64,000 nt of DNA from Vibrio kanaloae (GTDB lineage Bacteria; Pseudomonadota; Gammaproteobacteria; Enterobacterales; Vibrionaceae), in NCBI RefSeq assembly GCF_024347535.1, contig NZ_AP025497.1, forward strand, positions 1,240,001 to 1,304,000, given 5' to 3'. The notes under the pieces were generated by a model that saw only the letters and a list, made by a program, of their open reading frames with translations, ran no database searches and had not been told where the DNA came from. Within the stretch, counting starts at the first letter, position 1; every line of letters begins with the position of its first letter. Of this stretch, positions 25,911 to 34,844 are shown piece after piece. Both the position numbers and the translations under genes were made by a program.

Positions 25911-26312
25911 CTAGTGATGGTCGTTTTTGATAGCTTCTTTAAAGTTGCGACCTTTTATCATCAGCATCTCTAATGTTTCAGCATTGTATTCAACTTTGAT
26001 AATGTTGTTTTGAAAATTGATTTTCAGCTCATAGACCCAGACGTCATCGTCTTCTTCTAGCTCTACTTTTATAATTCTGCCGTGCAGATCATTTTCGACC
26101 GCTGCGTACATTTCTGAGAAAGGACGAATATAGCCTGCTCGTACAGCGTCATAGACTTCATCTTGATCTTCTTCAAATTCGATACGGGTTCCTGCTTTAT
26201 GGACATCTTGTACAAGGTCATGGCCGTTATGAGCTGAATCAGCCCATACGCCAACAGAAACCAGTAAGCCTAAGCTTAAAGAAAACAAAGAAATCATAGT
26301 TTTATTAAACAT
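25911..26312 (-). CDS. periplasmic PepSY-domain protein
   Basis: The 133-residue product has a clear signal peptide (MFNKTMISLFSLSLGLLVSV, cut after VWA) and one PepSY-type domain: an alpha helix (EVYDAVRAGYIRPFSEMYAAV) followed by strands ending VEYNAETLEMLMIKG. It is strongly acidic in places (EFEEDQDE, ELEEDDD), which may bind cations. It leads the operon with a response regulator and histidine kinase. PepSY proteins in such operons often modulate the sensor or are its output, which is a reasonable but unproven role here. Confidence 0.85.
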   Translation of the reverse strand: MFNKTMISLFSLSLGLLVSVGVWADSAHNGHDLVQDVHKAGTRIEFEEDQDEVYDAVRAGYIRPFSEMYAAVENDLHGRIIKVELEEDDDVWVYELKINFQNNIIKVEYNAETLEMLMIKGRNFKEAIKNDHH

Positions 26313-26416
26313 AGCGAATCCTTGGGAAGGTTGATAGCCTGCAGTATAAAAAAGTTATTCTGAATAGAAAATGAACCAGATTCATTCTGAGATTTAGGTT
26401 CTTGGAAAGTGATACG

Positions 26417-28159
26417 CTAGCGATGTTGGAGTTCGTCTTCGAATATCTTGTCCCTCATTTTCCAAAAGCGCCCAACTTTGCGTGCAATCACGAATTGAGG
26501 AGGGCGGAATCTATGTTGGTGAGCGACCACTTTTGTAGGTGAGGACTCTTCAAATGGCCTGTGTCTGTCGGCAAGGTGGGGGCGAACAAACTGATCCTTA
26601 AAATTTTGCTTTTGCTTCTTGGTGGTTAATGACCAAAATTCATGTACTTGTGCCTGGTTTTCGCCGCGGTAGGTGACTTTAAGTTGTGATTTGCCTTTGT
26701 CGTCTTTAAGCACGTTGAGATCCATTTCCAGACACTCAAACACCAAGGCATCTTTTAGGTTGAGTGCTTCTTTAAGCTTTTTGTCTGGGTCAACCAGAGT
26801 TGCATCGCACTCATGACAAATTCGCGCGGCAATGTCGTTGTCCGCACCACACTCACCACAATATTTCGCTCGGAAGCGATAGTTACAGTGTTCGCGTTCG
26901 CCCGTGTCTTCATCGGTAAAGTAGCCTTGGCATTTACGACCAAAATGTTCGAGTAACAAGCCATTACTGTCTAGTTTGCCCCAGAAATTGTTGTTGAAGC
27001 CACAAGCAGGGCAGGGAATAGTAATGATCTCACTGTCTGAATCGGGTTTAGGATCGCCGACTTCTGGTTGGTAAAGGTCATAGCTGTTGCCCGCGTAATC
27101 GAGCACCAAACACTCTTTCTTGCCTGGAGATAAACGTAAGCCACGGCCTACGATTTGTTGGTATAAGCTGATGGACTCTGTGGGGCGCAATATGGCTATT
27201 AAATCGACATGCGGTGCATCAAAACCTGTTGTCAAAACTGACACGTTGACCAAGAATTTGATTCTACGTTCTTTGAAGTCATTGATGATTTGGTCGCGTT
27301 CTAACGTAGGTGTGTCACCAATGACAAGCGATGCTTCACCTTCTGGCAATAAGCCGAGGATCTCTTGCGCGTGTCGAACGGTCGCAGCGAATACCATGAT
27401 GCCTAGTTTGTCTTGGGCTAGGTGAATGATTTGGTCGACAATCTGCGGGGTCGCTCGTTTCGATTGCTCGATCACCATGTCGAGTTCTGCTTCTTTGTAG
27501 CGACCAGTGCTCGCGGGCTTTAATTGCGAGAAGTCGTAACTCAATACTGGCGCATCTATCATGCGGGCAGGGGTTAAGAAGCCTTCATCAAGTAGGTAAC
27601 GAATGGGCAGCTCAAAGATACAGTCTCGAAAGAAACGTGGCTCGTCTGAACGCACTTGACCGCGGGTGTGATATTGATAAATCCATCCCATACCAAGACG
27701 ATAAGGGGTCGCTGTTAATCCAAGCACCTTAATTCCCGAATTATTTTCACGTAAGTGAGTGATTACTTTCTGGTAGCTACTATTCTTTTCGTCAGGCACA
27801 CGGTGGCATTCATCGATAACTAAAAGTGAAAATTGATTGGAGAATGAATCGAGATTGCGAACCACGGATTGAACCGACGCGAATACCACTTGTTGGTCGG
27901 TCTCTTTGCGGCCTAAACCCGCAGAAAAAATTGAGCCTTTTAACCCATAACCTTCATATTTTTCATGATTTTGCTCTACCAGCTCTTTAACGTGAGCCAG
28001 CACCAGAACGCGGCCCTTCGCAAGCCTTGCTAATTCAGCAATTACAAGGCTTTTGCCTGCCCCGGTTGGCAGTACCAAAACCGCTGGAGTTTGGTGTTTT
28101 CTGAAGTAATGAATCACTGATTTTACGGAGTCAGCTTGGTACGGGCGGAGTGTATACAT
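26417..28159 (-). CDS. radD: RadD (YejH) DEAD/DEAH-box DNA repair helicase
   Basis: The product is a close relative of E. coli RadD, an SF2 protein that acts with RecA and SSB in repair of double-strand breaks. Helicase motifs are clear: LPTGAGKS (motif I), DECHR (DECH box), GLTATPYRLG (motif III), and QQIVGRGLR (motif VI). A C-terminal zinc-binding region has CPACGF, CGECG and CHEC. The frame opens at 28204, but the ATG at 28159 begins MYTLRPYQADSV, aligning with the RadD N-terminus, and gives 580 residues. It is divergent from rsuA, as in E. coli. Confidence 0.95.
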   Translation of the reverse strand: MYTLRPYQADSVKSVIHYFRKHQTPAVLVLPTGAGKSLVIAELARLAKGRVLVLAHVKELVEQNHEKYEGYGLKGSIFSAGLGRKETDQQVVFASVQSVVRNLDSFSNQFSLLVIDECHRVPDEKNSSYQKVITHLRENNSGIKVLGLTATPYRLGMGWIYQYHTRGQVRSDEPRFFRDCIFELPIRYLLDEGFLTPARMIDAPVLSYDFSQLKPASTGRYKEAELDMVIEQSKRATPQIVDQIIHLAQDKLGIMVFAATVRHAQEILGLLPEGEASLVIGDTPTLERDQIINDFKERRIKFLVNVSVLTTGFDAPHVDLIAILRPTESISLYQQIVGRGLRLSPGKKECLVLDYAGNSYDLYQPEVGDPKPDSDSEIITIPCPACGFNNNFWGKLDSNGLLLEHFGRKCQGYFTDEDTGEREHCNYRFRAKYCGECGADNDIAARICHECDATLVDPDKKLKEALNLKDALVFECLEMDLNVLKDDKGKSQLKVTYRGENQAQVHEFWSLTTKKQKQNFKDQFVRPHLADRHRPFEESSPTKVVAHQHRFRPPQFVIARKVGRFWKMRDKIFEDELQHR

Positions 28160-28256
28160 ATAGCATCTTGTAAAATGAAAAACAAATAGTGTGAAATAGC
28201 TCAACTAATTGAGCAAAGGTGACTATAATACCTGACTTAGATTAGTTGAGGTATTC

Positions 28257-28952
28257 ATGCGTTTAGATAAATTTCTGTGCGATGCATTAGGCGTCACGCG
28301 AAGAGAAGCAACACACTTATTAAAATCAAAAGCAGTGACAGTTAATGATGTCATTCAAAAAAGCGGCTCACTTAAGGTAACTGAAGAGTGCGTGGTAGAA
28401 TGGCAAGGGAATGAACTGCATGTTCACGGTCCACGTTATATCATGCTGTATAAGCCAGAAGGCTTTGTCTGTTCGCATGAAGATGGCGCAAATCGTATTG
28501 CGTTTGAATTGCTTGATGAAATCAAAATGGACAAGCTGCACTTTGCAGGTCGTCTCGATGTTGATACCACTGGTCTTGTATTGATTACTGACGATGGTAA
28601 GTGGTCTCACCGCATCACGTCGCCAAAGCACAAGTGCGAAAAAACATACCGTGTGTGGTTGGTTGATCCTGTTGAAGCTGACTACGTTGAGAAGTTCAAA
28701 GAAGGTATTCAGCTTAAGAGTGAAGATAGCCTAACACTTCCTGCACATCTTGATGTTCGTGCAGAGCGTGAAGTGCTTTTAACGATTCACGAAGGCAAAT
28801 ACCACCAAGTAAAACGTATGTTTGCTGCACTTGGTAACAAGGTAGAAGCACTACACCGTGAGCGTATTGGCGAAATTGAGATGGACGAATCTTTAGAATT
28901 AGGTGAATACCGTTACCTAACGCAAGAAGAAGTCGACTCTATCTGGAAGTAG
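28257..28952 (+). CDS. rsuA: 16S rRNA pseudouridine(516) synthase
   Basis: RsuA isomerises U516 of 16S rRNA to pseudouridine. The 231-residue protein starts with an S4 RNA-binding domain (MRLDKFLCDALGVTRREATH, about 1-55). The catalytic domain follows with the active-site motif GRLDVDTTGLVL (the Asp after RL) and KYHQVKRMFAALGN near the C-terminus. It is divergent from radD with a 97-base shared promoter region and is followed by a Bcr-type transporter, the same neighbours as in E. coli. Confidence 0.95.
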   Translation: MRLDKFLCDALGVTRREATHLLKSKAVTVNDVIQKSGSLKVTEECVVEWQGNELHVHGPRYIMLYKPEGFVCSHEDGANRIAFELLDEIKMDKLHFAGRLDVDTTGLVLITDDGKWSHRITSPKHKCEKTYRVWLVDPVEADYVEKFKEGIQLKSEDSLTLPAHLDVRAEREVLLTIHEGKYHQVKRMFAALGNKVEALHRERIGEIEMDESLELGEYRYLTQEEVDSIWK

Positions 28953-29122
28953 TCTTTTCTGTCGTAAGATGTAGCCGACTAAGGATAGCGTCGGCTGATG
29001 ATGTTGACTGGCACTAGGACAGTTTCAGCCATTATTCCTATTTGTATATTGTTATGTCCATATTCGTGTATTGTTGTGCGAATATTCCTGCTCACATAAA
29101 CCTCGTACTTAGTCGGAGAGTT

Positions 29123-30340
29123 ATGCAAACGTCTACCCAACAGACCCCAAATTCACAACCACAAACTCCTCAGTTAGGTTGGATGCTATTTTTGGTTCTG
29201 GGTGCGATTGGTGCACTGACACCACTCGCCATCGATATGTACCTGCCCGCAATGCCAACGATCGCCAAAGATCTCGGCGTAACAGCGGGTGAAGTACAAA
29301 TCACACTCACAGCGTACACCGCAGGTTTTGCGTTAGGTCAGTTGTTACATGGTCCATTAGCCGACAGTTATGGTCGAAAGCCAGTTCTACTGATTGGTGT
29401 TTTCTTCTTTGCGATTGCGTCTGTTGTGAGTGCCACTACTCATGGTATTGAAGCGTTAACGTTAGTTCGTACTGCTCAAGGTTTTGCAGGGGCGGCGGCG
29501 GCGGTTATTATCCAAGCCGTTGTGCGTGATATGTTTGACCGTGAAGATTTCGCAAGAACGATGTCGTTCGTTACCTTGGTGATGACGGTTGCGCCACTTA
29601 TCGCACCTATGATTGGTGGTTACTTGGCATTGTGGTTCGGCTGGCGTTCAATCTTTTGGGTCTTGGCTATTTTTGCGGTGATTGTGATTCTCGCGGTAAT
29701 AATCAAAATCCCTGAGACACTGTCTGTTGAAAATCGCCAGCCACTGCGCTTTAAAACGACGATCCGCAATTACGCTCGTTTATGTAAAAACCCGACCGCT
29801 ATGGGCCTGATTTTCTCGGGTGCGTTCTCGTTCTCTGGGATGTTTGCATTCTTAACCGCGGGTTCTTTTGTCTACATTGATATTTATGGCGTACGCCCTG
29901 ACCTGTTCGGTTATCTGTTTGGCCTGAACATTGTTGCGATGATTCTAATGACGACAATCAATGGTCGAATCGTTAAAAAGGTCGGTTCTCATACCATGCT
30001 AAGAACAGCGTTGGTCATTCAATTACTGGCTGGCGTGGGTTTACTGGCCGGTTGGGCATTGGATCTCGGGCTTTGGGGTATTGTGCCGTTTGTGATGCTG
30101 TTTATCGGTACTATTTCTACAATTGGCAGTAACTCCATGGGTCTATTGCTAAGTGGTTATCCAAACATGGCAGGCACGGCTTCATCGCTTGCGGGAACAT
30201 TAAGATTTGGTACTGGCTCTGTCGTTGGAGCGATCGTTGCGATGCTACCAAGTGACAGTGCTGGGTCTATGGCTATGGTAATGGCTGCGTGTGCAGTAAT
30301 GTCAGCATTACTATATTGGACATTAGGAAAGAAGGCATAA
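29123..30340 (+). CDS. bcr: Bcr/CflA family multidrug MFS transporter
   Basis: This major facilitator protein of 12 transmembrane segments belongs to the Bcr/CflA drug:proton antiporters that export bicyclomycin, sulfonamides and chloramphenicol-like compounds. Signature parts are TPLAIDMYLPAMPTIAKDLG in helix 1, GQLLHGPLADSYGRKPVLL (motif A) and RTAQGFAGAAAAVIIQAVVRD. The frame opens at 29042, but the ATG at 29123 has CGGAGAG directly upstream and begins before the first helix (405 residues). Its stop overlaps the next gene's start by one base. Gene order next to rsuA matches E. coli bcr. Confidence 0.93.
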   Translation: MQTSTQQTPNSQPQTPQLGWMLFLVLGAIGALTPLAIDMYLPAMPTIAKDLGVTAGEVQITLTAYTAGFALGQLLHGPLADSYGRKPVLLIGVFFFAIASVVSATTHGIEALTLVRTAQGFAGAAAAVIIQAVVRDMFDREDFARTMSFVTLVMTVAPLIAPMIGGYLALWFGWRSIFWVLAIFAVIVILAVIIKIPETLSVENRQPLRFKTTIRNYARLCKNPTAMGLIFSGAFSFSGMFAFLTAGSFVYIDIYGVRPDLFGYLFGLNIVAMILMTTINGRIVKKVGSHTMLRTALVIQLLAGVGLLAGWALDLGLWGIVPFVMLFIGTISTIGSNSMGLLLSGYPNMAGTASSLAGTLRFGTGSVVGAIVAMLPSDSAGSMAMVMAACAVMSALLYWTLGKKA

Positions 30341-30999
30341 TGTCAAAATACTATATTGAAATTCAGAAGTTAGTGAATGATGCGCTAGGTGAGTTATACG
30401 CTCTGCATAAGTCAGGTAAAGCGATTGACGCACCTATTGCAAACAACCTTTACCTTGTTCGTTGGGTAACCAAAGCGATTAAGGCTCAATCTTACGATCG
30501 CGTGATTGTGCCGGACTTAGTTCGCTGGCAAAAGCAGGGGCGCTCAAAGGGTAACAACTCTGATTTAACCTTTACCTTCAAACGTATCTCTGCTTTCTAC
30601 GGTCAGTTTTTCCCTGAAGGCGAGGAGCCGAAAGCGCTAAAAGACTGCGATGTTGAAGCGTTTATGGACAAGATGTACGAGATGGGTTGGAGCGTATCAA
30701 GCGAAGACGAGCTAACCACTGGTGGAAAAATCCAATTCTTTACCGATGGTGAGCACTCATTTGCCTTGTGTGGCAAACAGTGTGACGACTCTTTCGACGG
30801 CGAGTTGATGGTTAAGCCAATGAACTGGTTTGTTCGCGGAAACCACGCTGAGTTTATTCAAGCGGCGATGGAAGCGGGTTTTATGCTTCACAAAGTGACG
30901 GACTACAAGTCTGCGGTGAAGTACCACGGTGAATATATCGTTTATCCTGCAAACCAAGGCAATCAATTGGCTGAGATTCCAATTAGCTTTATTGGCTAG
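30340..30999 (+). CDS. DUF2913 family protein
   Basis: The 219-residue soluble protein starts MSKYYIEIQKLVNDALGELY and has the stretch NNLYLVRWVTKAIKAQSYD followed by DLVRWQKQGRSKGNNS, which fits the DUF2913 family of unknown function found mainly in Vibrio and relatives. The start codon overlaps the stop of the transporter gene (TAATG), so translation is coupled. No signal peptide, membrane helix or catalytic motif is visible. A terminator follows at 31018-31046. Confidence 0.8.
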   Translation: MSKYYIEIQKLVNDALGELYALHKSGKAIDAPIANNLYLVRWVTKAIKAQSYDRVIVPDLVRWQKQGRSKGNNSDLTFTFKRISAFYGQFFPEGEEPKALKDCDVEAFMDKMYEMGWSVSSEDELTTGGKIQFFTDGEHSFALCGKQCDDSFDGELMVKPMNWFVRGNHAEFIQAAMEAGFMLHKVTDYKSAVKYHGEYIVYPANQGNQLAEIPISFIG

Positions 31000-31017
31000 T
31001 AGCGGATTCGGGATACG

Positions 31018-31046
31018 AAGAGCGGAATTATCCGCTCTTTTTTTTG
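31018..31046 (+). terminator. Rho-independent terminator of the bcr-DUF2913 operon
   Basis: GAGCGGA (31020-31026) pairs with TCCGCTC (31031-31037), followed by a run of eight or more T residues. Confidence 0.85.
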
Positions 31047-31085
31047 CCTCTCATAGCGCGTGTCGCAAATTTGCTGTTTAGTCTT

Positions 31086-31159
31086 TTCGCATCCCGTCCC
31101 CCGAATCTCGCACCTGCTTTTAATCTCTTCGCATCCCGTCATCCGAATCTCGCATCTGC
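31086..31159. repeat. two tandem copies of a 32-bp dispersed repeat
   Basis: TTCGCATCCCGTC followed by CCGAATCTCGCA(C/T)CTGC occurs at 31086-31117 and 31128-31159, 42 bases apart. A related stretch with GCGAGATGCGAAGGGATT lies at 50325-50362, and GATTCGGGATACGAAGAG at 31005-31022 also resembles it. The second copy reaches into the C-terminal codons of the SDR gene. Confidence 0.6.
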
Positions 31160-32580
31160 TCTTGTGCCTGCTTCTCAATCGCCTTCACCATGCCTTTAAA
31201 AATAAACAGGTGAGCTGGCATCATCGCAAACCAATACAGTAATCCTAGAAAGCCCTTTGGATGCCACCAAGCCGAGATGTTCAGCTCGCGAGAATCACCG
31301 TGGTCAGAAACGGTAATCTCGAGTCGCCCTAAACCTGGGCCCTTCATTCCGAAAAGCAGAGATAAGAACTGATTCTCTTCGCAACGGATCACTTTCCACG
31401 AATCGATTTTGTCACCCACTTTTAAGTTTGGGCCTTCAGGCATTTGTCGAACGGGTATACCGCCACCGAACAGAACATCTAACCATTCGCGTGTGCGCCA
31501 TAGAGCATTAGCAAAGAAGTAACCCTGCTTAGGGCTGCCTATTTGCTGTGCGACATACCATAGTGATTCTAATGATGCAGTTGAATTGATACTTGCACCG
31601 GTTTTCTTGGGGTAGTAGCCATACCCAGCTTGCCATCGTTTGAACGCGGTTTTATCGAAGCCCCAGACATTACTTTTAACGAAATTTCCTTCAGCGTGAA
31701 TGGCTTGTTCAACCATGCTTTCGAAGGAGATAAGTTTCTGAGGGTACATTTCTCTTATGGTCGTCGAACTAGCAATAAAGTCATGCTTTAAACCTGCAAG
31801 AAGTGCTCTGCCTATATTTGAAGGGACAGAAGTTACCACGCCTAACCAATAGGAGGCGATTTTAGGTGTTAGCAGGGATGTAGCCCAAAGCCTCAGTGGT
31901 CGATCGGCCGTTTTGGCAATATGTGCAAACTGGTTGCGGTAAGAGACAATGTCTGGACCGCCCACCTCAAAGATTTGATTATCACTTGGTGTGTATTGTG
32001 CGAGTTTGAGTAGGTAATGATTAAGGTTCTTTAAGGCGATAGGGTTGGCTTTCGAGTCGACCCATTTTGGCGCAATCATGATTGGTAGGTTGTAAACGAA
32101 GTCTCGCATGATCTCGAATGCCGCAGAGCCTGGGCCTATGATGACGCCTGCTTGAAGCTCGGTAATCGGAACTGGCCCTTTACGAAGCAACTCACCGGTT
32201 TTCTTTCTCGCTTGAAGGTGTTCTGAATCACCGGTTTGAGGCTGAAGAGAGCTGAGATAGATAACGTGTTGATTCTTCGGCCCAAGCGCTGCAATAAAGT
32301 TACGCGCCAAGCTGAGTTCGTAATCAATGAAGTCGTGGCCTTCCGCCATCCCGTGGACAAGGAAGAAGATAAGGTCAAAGTCGGGAACCAAAGCTTGTGT
32401 TGCCGTTTGGTCTGCCAGATCGAGATATTTGAGTGACAAATTCTCATGAGGCTCAGTTCGCGCTTTTAAGTAGTCGATATGTCTTGCTGCTGCAGTGACT
32501 TGGTAGCCTTGTTCAAGCAGGAGAGGGAGGAGTTGTGAACCAACATATCCAGAAGCGCCTAAAACCAGTACTTTCTTCAT
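31120..32580 (-). CDS. NAD(P)-binding SDR-like protein with DUF2867 domain
   Basis: This 486-residue protein begins with a Rossmann fold of the atypical short-chain dehydrogenase type (VLVLGASGYVGSQLLP; then DFDLIFFLVHGM and HVIYLSSLQPQTG), like E. coli YbjT. The C-terminal 150 residues are a DUF2867/SRPBCC-like domain ending in hydrophobic segments (GLLYWFAMMPAHLFIF) that may touch the membrane. The substrate is unknown. The last 14 codons (QEQMRDSDDGMRRD) are contributed by a dispersed repeat, so the original C-terminus may have been different. The start at 32580 has GGAG upstream. Confidence 0.87.
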   Translation of the reverse strand: MKKVLVLGASGYVGSQLLPLLLEQGYQVTAAARHIDYLKARTEPHENLSLKYLDLADQTATQALVPDFDLIFFLVHGMAEGHDFIDYELSLARNFIAALGPKNQHVIYLSSLQPQTGDSEHLQARKKTGELLRKGPVPITELQAGVIIGPGSAAFEIMRDFVYNLPIMIAPKWVDSKANPIALKNLNHYLLKLAQYTPSDNQIFEVGGPDIVSYRNQFAHIAKTADRPLRLWATSLLTPKIASYWLGVVTSVPSNIGRALLAGLKHDFIASSTTIREMYPQKLISFESMVEQAIHAEGNFVKSNVWGFDKTAFKRWQAGYGYYPKKTGASINSTASLESLWYVAQQIGSPKQGYFFANALWRTREWLDVLFGGGIPVRQMPEGPNLKVGDKIDSWKVIRCEENQFLSLLFGMKGPGLGRLEITVSDHGDSRELNISAWWHPKGFLGLLYWFAMMPAHLFIFKGMVKAIEKQAQEQMRDSDDGMRRD

Positions 32581-32676
32581 TGTTACTCCATTTATCTCTG
32601 TGGTTAAAAACCGAACATTGATATAATAGCGCGATATTTATCTTTATTCATCAATACGTTCCGTTTAGGTATCTCT

Positions 32677-34050
32677 ATGTTGCTCTCTTCCATTCTTCAT
32701 CACACTCGCGGTGATTTTGTTCGTAGGCTTATTGCGATTGCTTTGCCTATCACTTTGCAGAGCATTATGTTTTCAAGCCGAGGGTTAGTGGATGTGTTGA
32801 TGTTGGGTCAGCTTGGAGAAGCAGACATTGCCGCAGTCGGTGTCGCAAGCCGTGCTATGTTCGTGACCACCATTATGTTGGTGGGTGTGACCACGGGTGG
32901 CGCATTGTTGACAGCACAATATTGGGGAGCGGGCGACAAACAAGGTGTGAGAGAAAGCACAGCACTAACGTGGTTGGTCTCGACGTTGTTTGCGTTACTG
33001 ACTATTGTTTTCTTTGTCTCTTTCCCTGCGCAAATCATGGGCGTGACCACAGACTCTCAAGAAGTCATTAATTTGGGTATGGAATACATCGTTATCACCT
33101 CATTTAGCATGTTGGCGGTATCGTGTGTTAGCAGCATGGCTGTTGGCTTGAGAGCGATGCATAAGCCGGGGCTCAGTACTTTCTTTAGTGGTATTGGTAT
33201 CCTTTCTAATGTGTTCTTAAACTGGGTGCTGATCTTCGGTAATTTGGGCTTTCCTGCTCTTGGAATTAAAGGCGCTGCGATTGCGACGGTAATGAGTGGG
33301 GCTATTGAGGTGGCGACCTTGTTTGGTTACCTTTATTTATCTAAGCATTTATTAGCCTTTAAATTCTGCGATATAAAAGCGGCAGCGACTGTTGAGAAAG
33401 TGGTTCGTTTCTTGAAATTATCGTTACCGACGACGTTTAATTTCTTAGCTTGGGCTGGTGGTCTTTTTGTTTATCACGCAATCATGGGACAATCGGGCGT
33501 TCAAGGCTTGGCTGCACTGTCAGTCATGACGCCGGTTGAGTCTATCTCATTGAGCCTATTGATTGGCATGTCGAATGCGGCTGCGGTTTTGGTCGGCAAT
33601 CAACTTGGTGCTAAGCACAATGAAGCGGTTTACTATCAAGCTTTGGGCTTAACGATTTTGTGTTTCTTGACCAGTATTGCTGTTGCGATTTTTCTCTACT
33701 TTATGCAAACACCAATACTGAATTCGTTTAGCGCTTTGACTGAGGAAACCAGAGCTCTTTCGGAAAAATTTATTCTGATTCTAAGCGTAGGGATTGTGCT
33801 TCGCTCAATTCCGATGACGGTCATTGTAGGGGTACTGAGAGCTGGAGGGGATGTTAAGTTTTGTCTCTATCAAGACTTGATTGCTCAGTGGGTTATCGGT
33901 ATTCCATTGGCAGCGATCGCTGCAATTTATCTGAAGTTCACGCCTGAGTGGGTGTATTTGCTGTTCTTAACTGAAGAGGTGATTAAATGGGGCGGTTCGC
34001 TCTATCGGATAAAAACAAGGAAATGGATTAAAAATTTAATAGAAAATTGA
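32677..34050 (+). CDS. MATE family efflux transporter
   Basis: The 457-residue protein has about twelve transmembrane helices and the duplicated MatE layout. The N-terminal half has IALPITLQSIMFSSRGLVDV and GEADIAAVGVASR; the second half has FNFLAWAGGLFVYHAIMGQS and VLVGNQLGAKHNEAV. MATE proteins export cationic drugs and metabolites using sodium or proton gradients. It is divergent from the SDR gene, with 96 bases between them. The specific substrate cannot be read from sequence. Confidence 0.92.
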   Translation: MLLSSILHHTRGDFVRRLIAIALPITLQSIMFSSRGLVDVLMLGQLGEADIAAVGVASRAMFVTTIMLVGVTTGGALLTAQYWGAGDKQGVRESTALTWLVSTLFALLTIVFFVSFPAQIMGVTTDSQEVINLGMEYIVITSFSMLAVSCVSSMAVGLRAMHKPGLSTFFSGIGILSNVFLNWVLIFGNLGFPALGIKGAAIATVMSGAIEVATLFGYLYLSKHLLAFKFCDIKAAATVEKVVRFLKLSLPTTFNFLAWAGGLFVYHAIMGQSGVQGLAALSVMTPVESISLSLLIGMSNAAAVLVGNQLGAKHNEAVYYQALGLTILCFLTSIAVAIFLYFMQTPILNSFSALTEETRALSEKFILILSVGIVLRSIPMTVIVGVLRAGGDVKFCLYQDLIAQWVIGIPLAAIAAIYLKFTPEWVYLLFLTEEVIKWGGSLYRIKTRKWIKNLIEN

Positions 34051-34172
34051 AGTAGAGCGCATCTATCACATCACTTTATTATTGGCGTGTGATCTATCTT
34101 TCAAAATACTTCCTCCTAACAGGGAATTAGTGTAGATTCTTCTTCCAAATTCTAACTAATGTGAGCGGTTTA

Positions 34173-34844
34173 ATGTTAAAGCTGTCAGACCTATGTAAAG
34201 GCTATGTCGATGGGGGGGAGTTTCACCCTGTTTTGCAAGGTGCAGAGTTAACGTTAAACCAAGGTGATCAGCTAGCTTTAATGGGAGAAAGCGGTTCTGG
34301 TAAAAGTACTTTACTGAATCTTATTGCGGGTTTAGACCTTGCCGATTCTGGTGAAATCGCTTTCCCTAACTTCAATATGCATGATTCGACTGAGCGCAAT
34401 CGTACTGCATATCGCAGAAATAATATCGGTCACATCTTTCAGCAATTTAATTTACTTCCAACGCTTAACATAGCCGATAACATCCGCTTTTGCCGACAAC
34501 TAAAGGGCTTACCTGAAGATAAAGGTTTGTGGCGACAAATCCTATCCGCTCTCGATTTAATGCCTTTACTTGGACGTTACCCAGAAGAGGCGTCTGGTGG
34601 TCAACAACAGCGTGCAGCGATTGCACGAGCTTTGTATATGGAACCAAAGATTCTATTGGCTGATGAGCCAACGGGTAGTTTGGATGAGCGCAATGCAGAA
34701 GCGGTAATGCGTTTACTGACTTCGTTGACTCGTCAATTAGAATGTACACTGTTGCTTGTCACTCACAGTGAAAAAGTGGCGCTACACATGGATGGTCGAA
34801 TCCGTCTGCAAGGAGGGCAATTACATGTTATGGCCCGTAGTTAA
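34173..34844 (+). CDS. ABC transporter ATP-binding protein (LolD/AttE-like)
   Basis: The 223-residue ATPase carries Walker A GESGSGKST, the Q-loop region GHIFQQFNLLP, the signature ASGGQQQRAAIARAL and Walker B ILLADEPTGSLDE. It belongs to the LolD/MacB group that powers FtsX-type permeases. The frame opens at GTG 34161, but ATG 34173 gives the usual N-terminus (MLKLSDLCKGYVDG). It overlaps the permease gene by 20 bases, and a lipocalin-like protein gene follows; this ATPase-permease-lipocalin order matches AttEFGH-type loci. The likely role is extraction or export of a lipid-like substrate at the inner membrane. Confidence 0.92.
   Translation: MLKLSDLCKGYVDGGEFHPVLQGAELTLNQGDQLALMGESGSGKSTLLNLIAGLDLADSGEIAFPNFNMHDSTERNRTAYRRNNIGHIFQQFNLLPTLNIADNIRFCRQLKGLPEDKGLWRQILSALDLMPLLGRYPEEASGGQQQRAAIARALYMEPKILLADEPTGSLDERNAEAVMRLLTSLTRQLECTLLLVTHSEKVALHMDGRIRLQGGQLHVMARS

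Noticed and set aside
31086..31159. CRISPR-like tandem repeat
   Set aside because: There are only two units with a 10-base spacing, and similar units are dispersed elsewhere; no cas genes are present.
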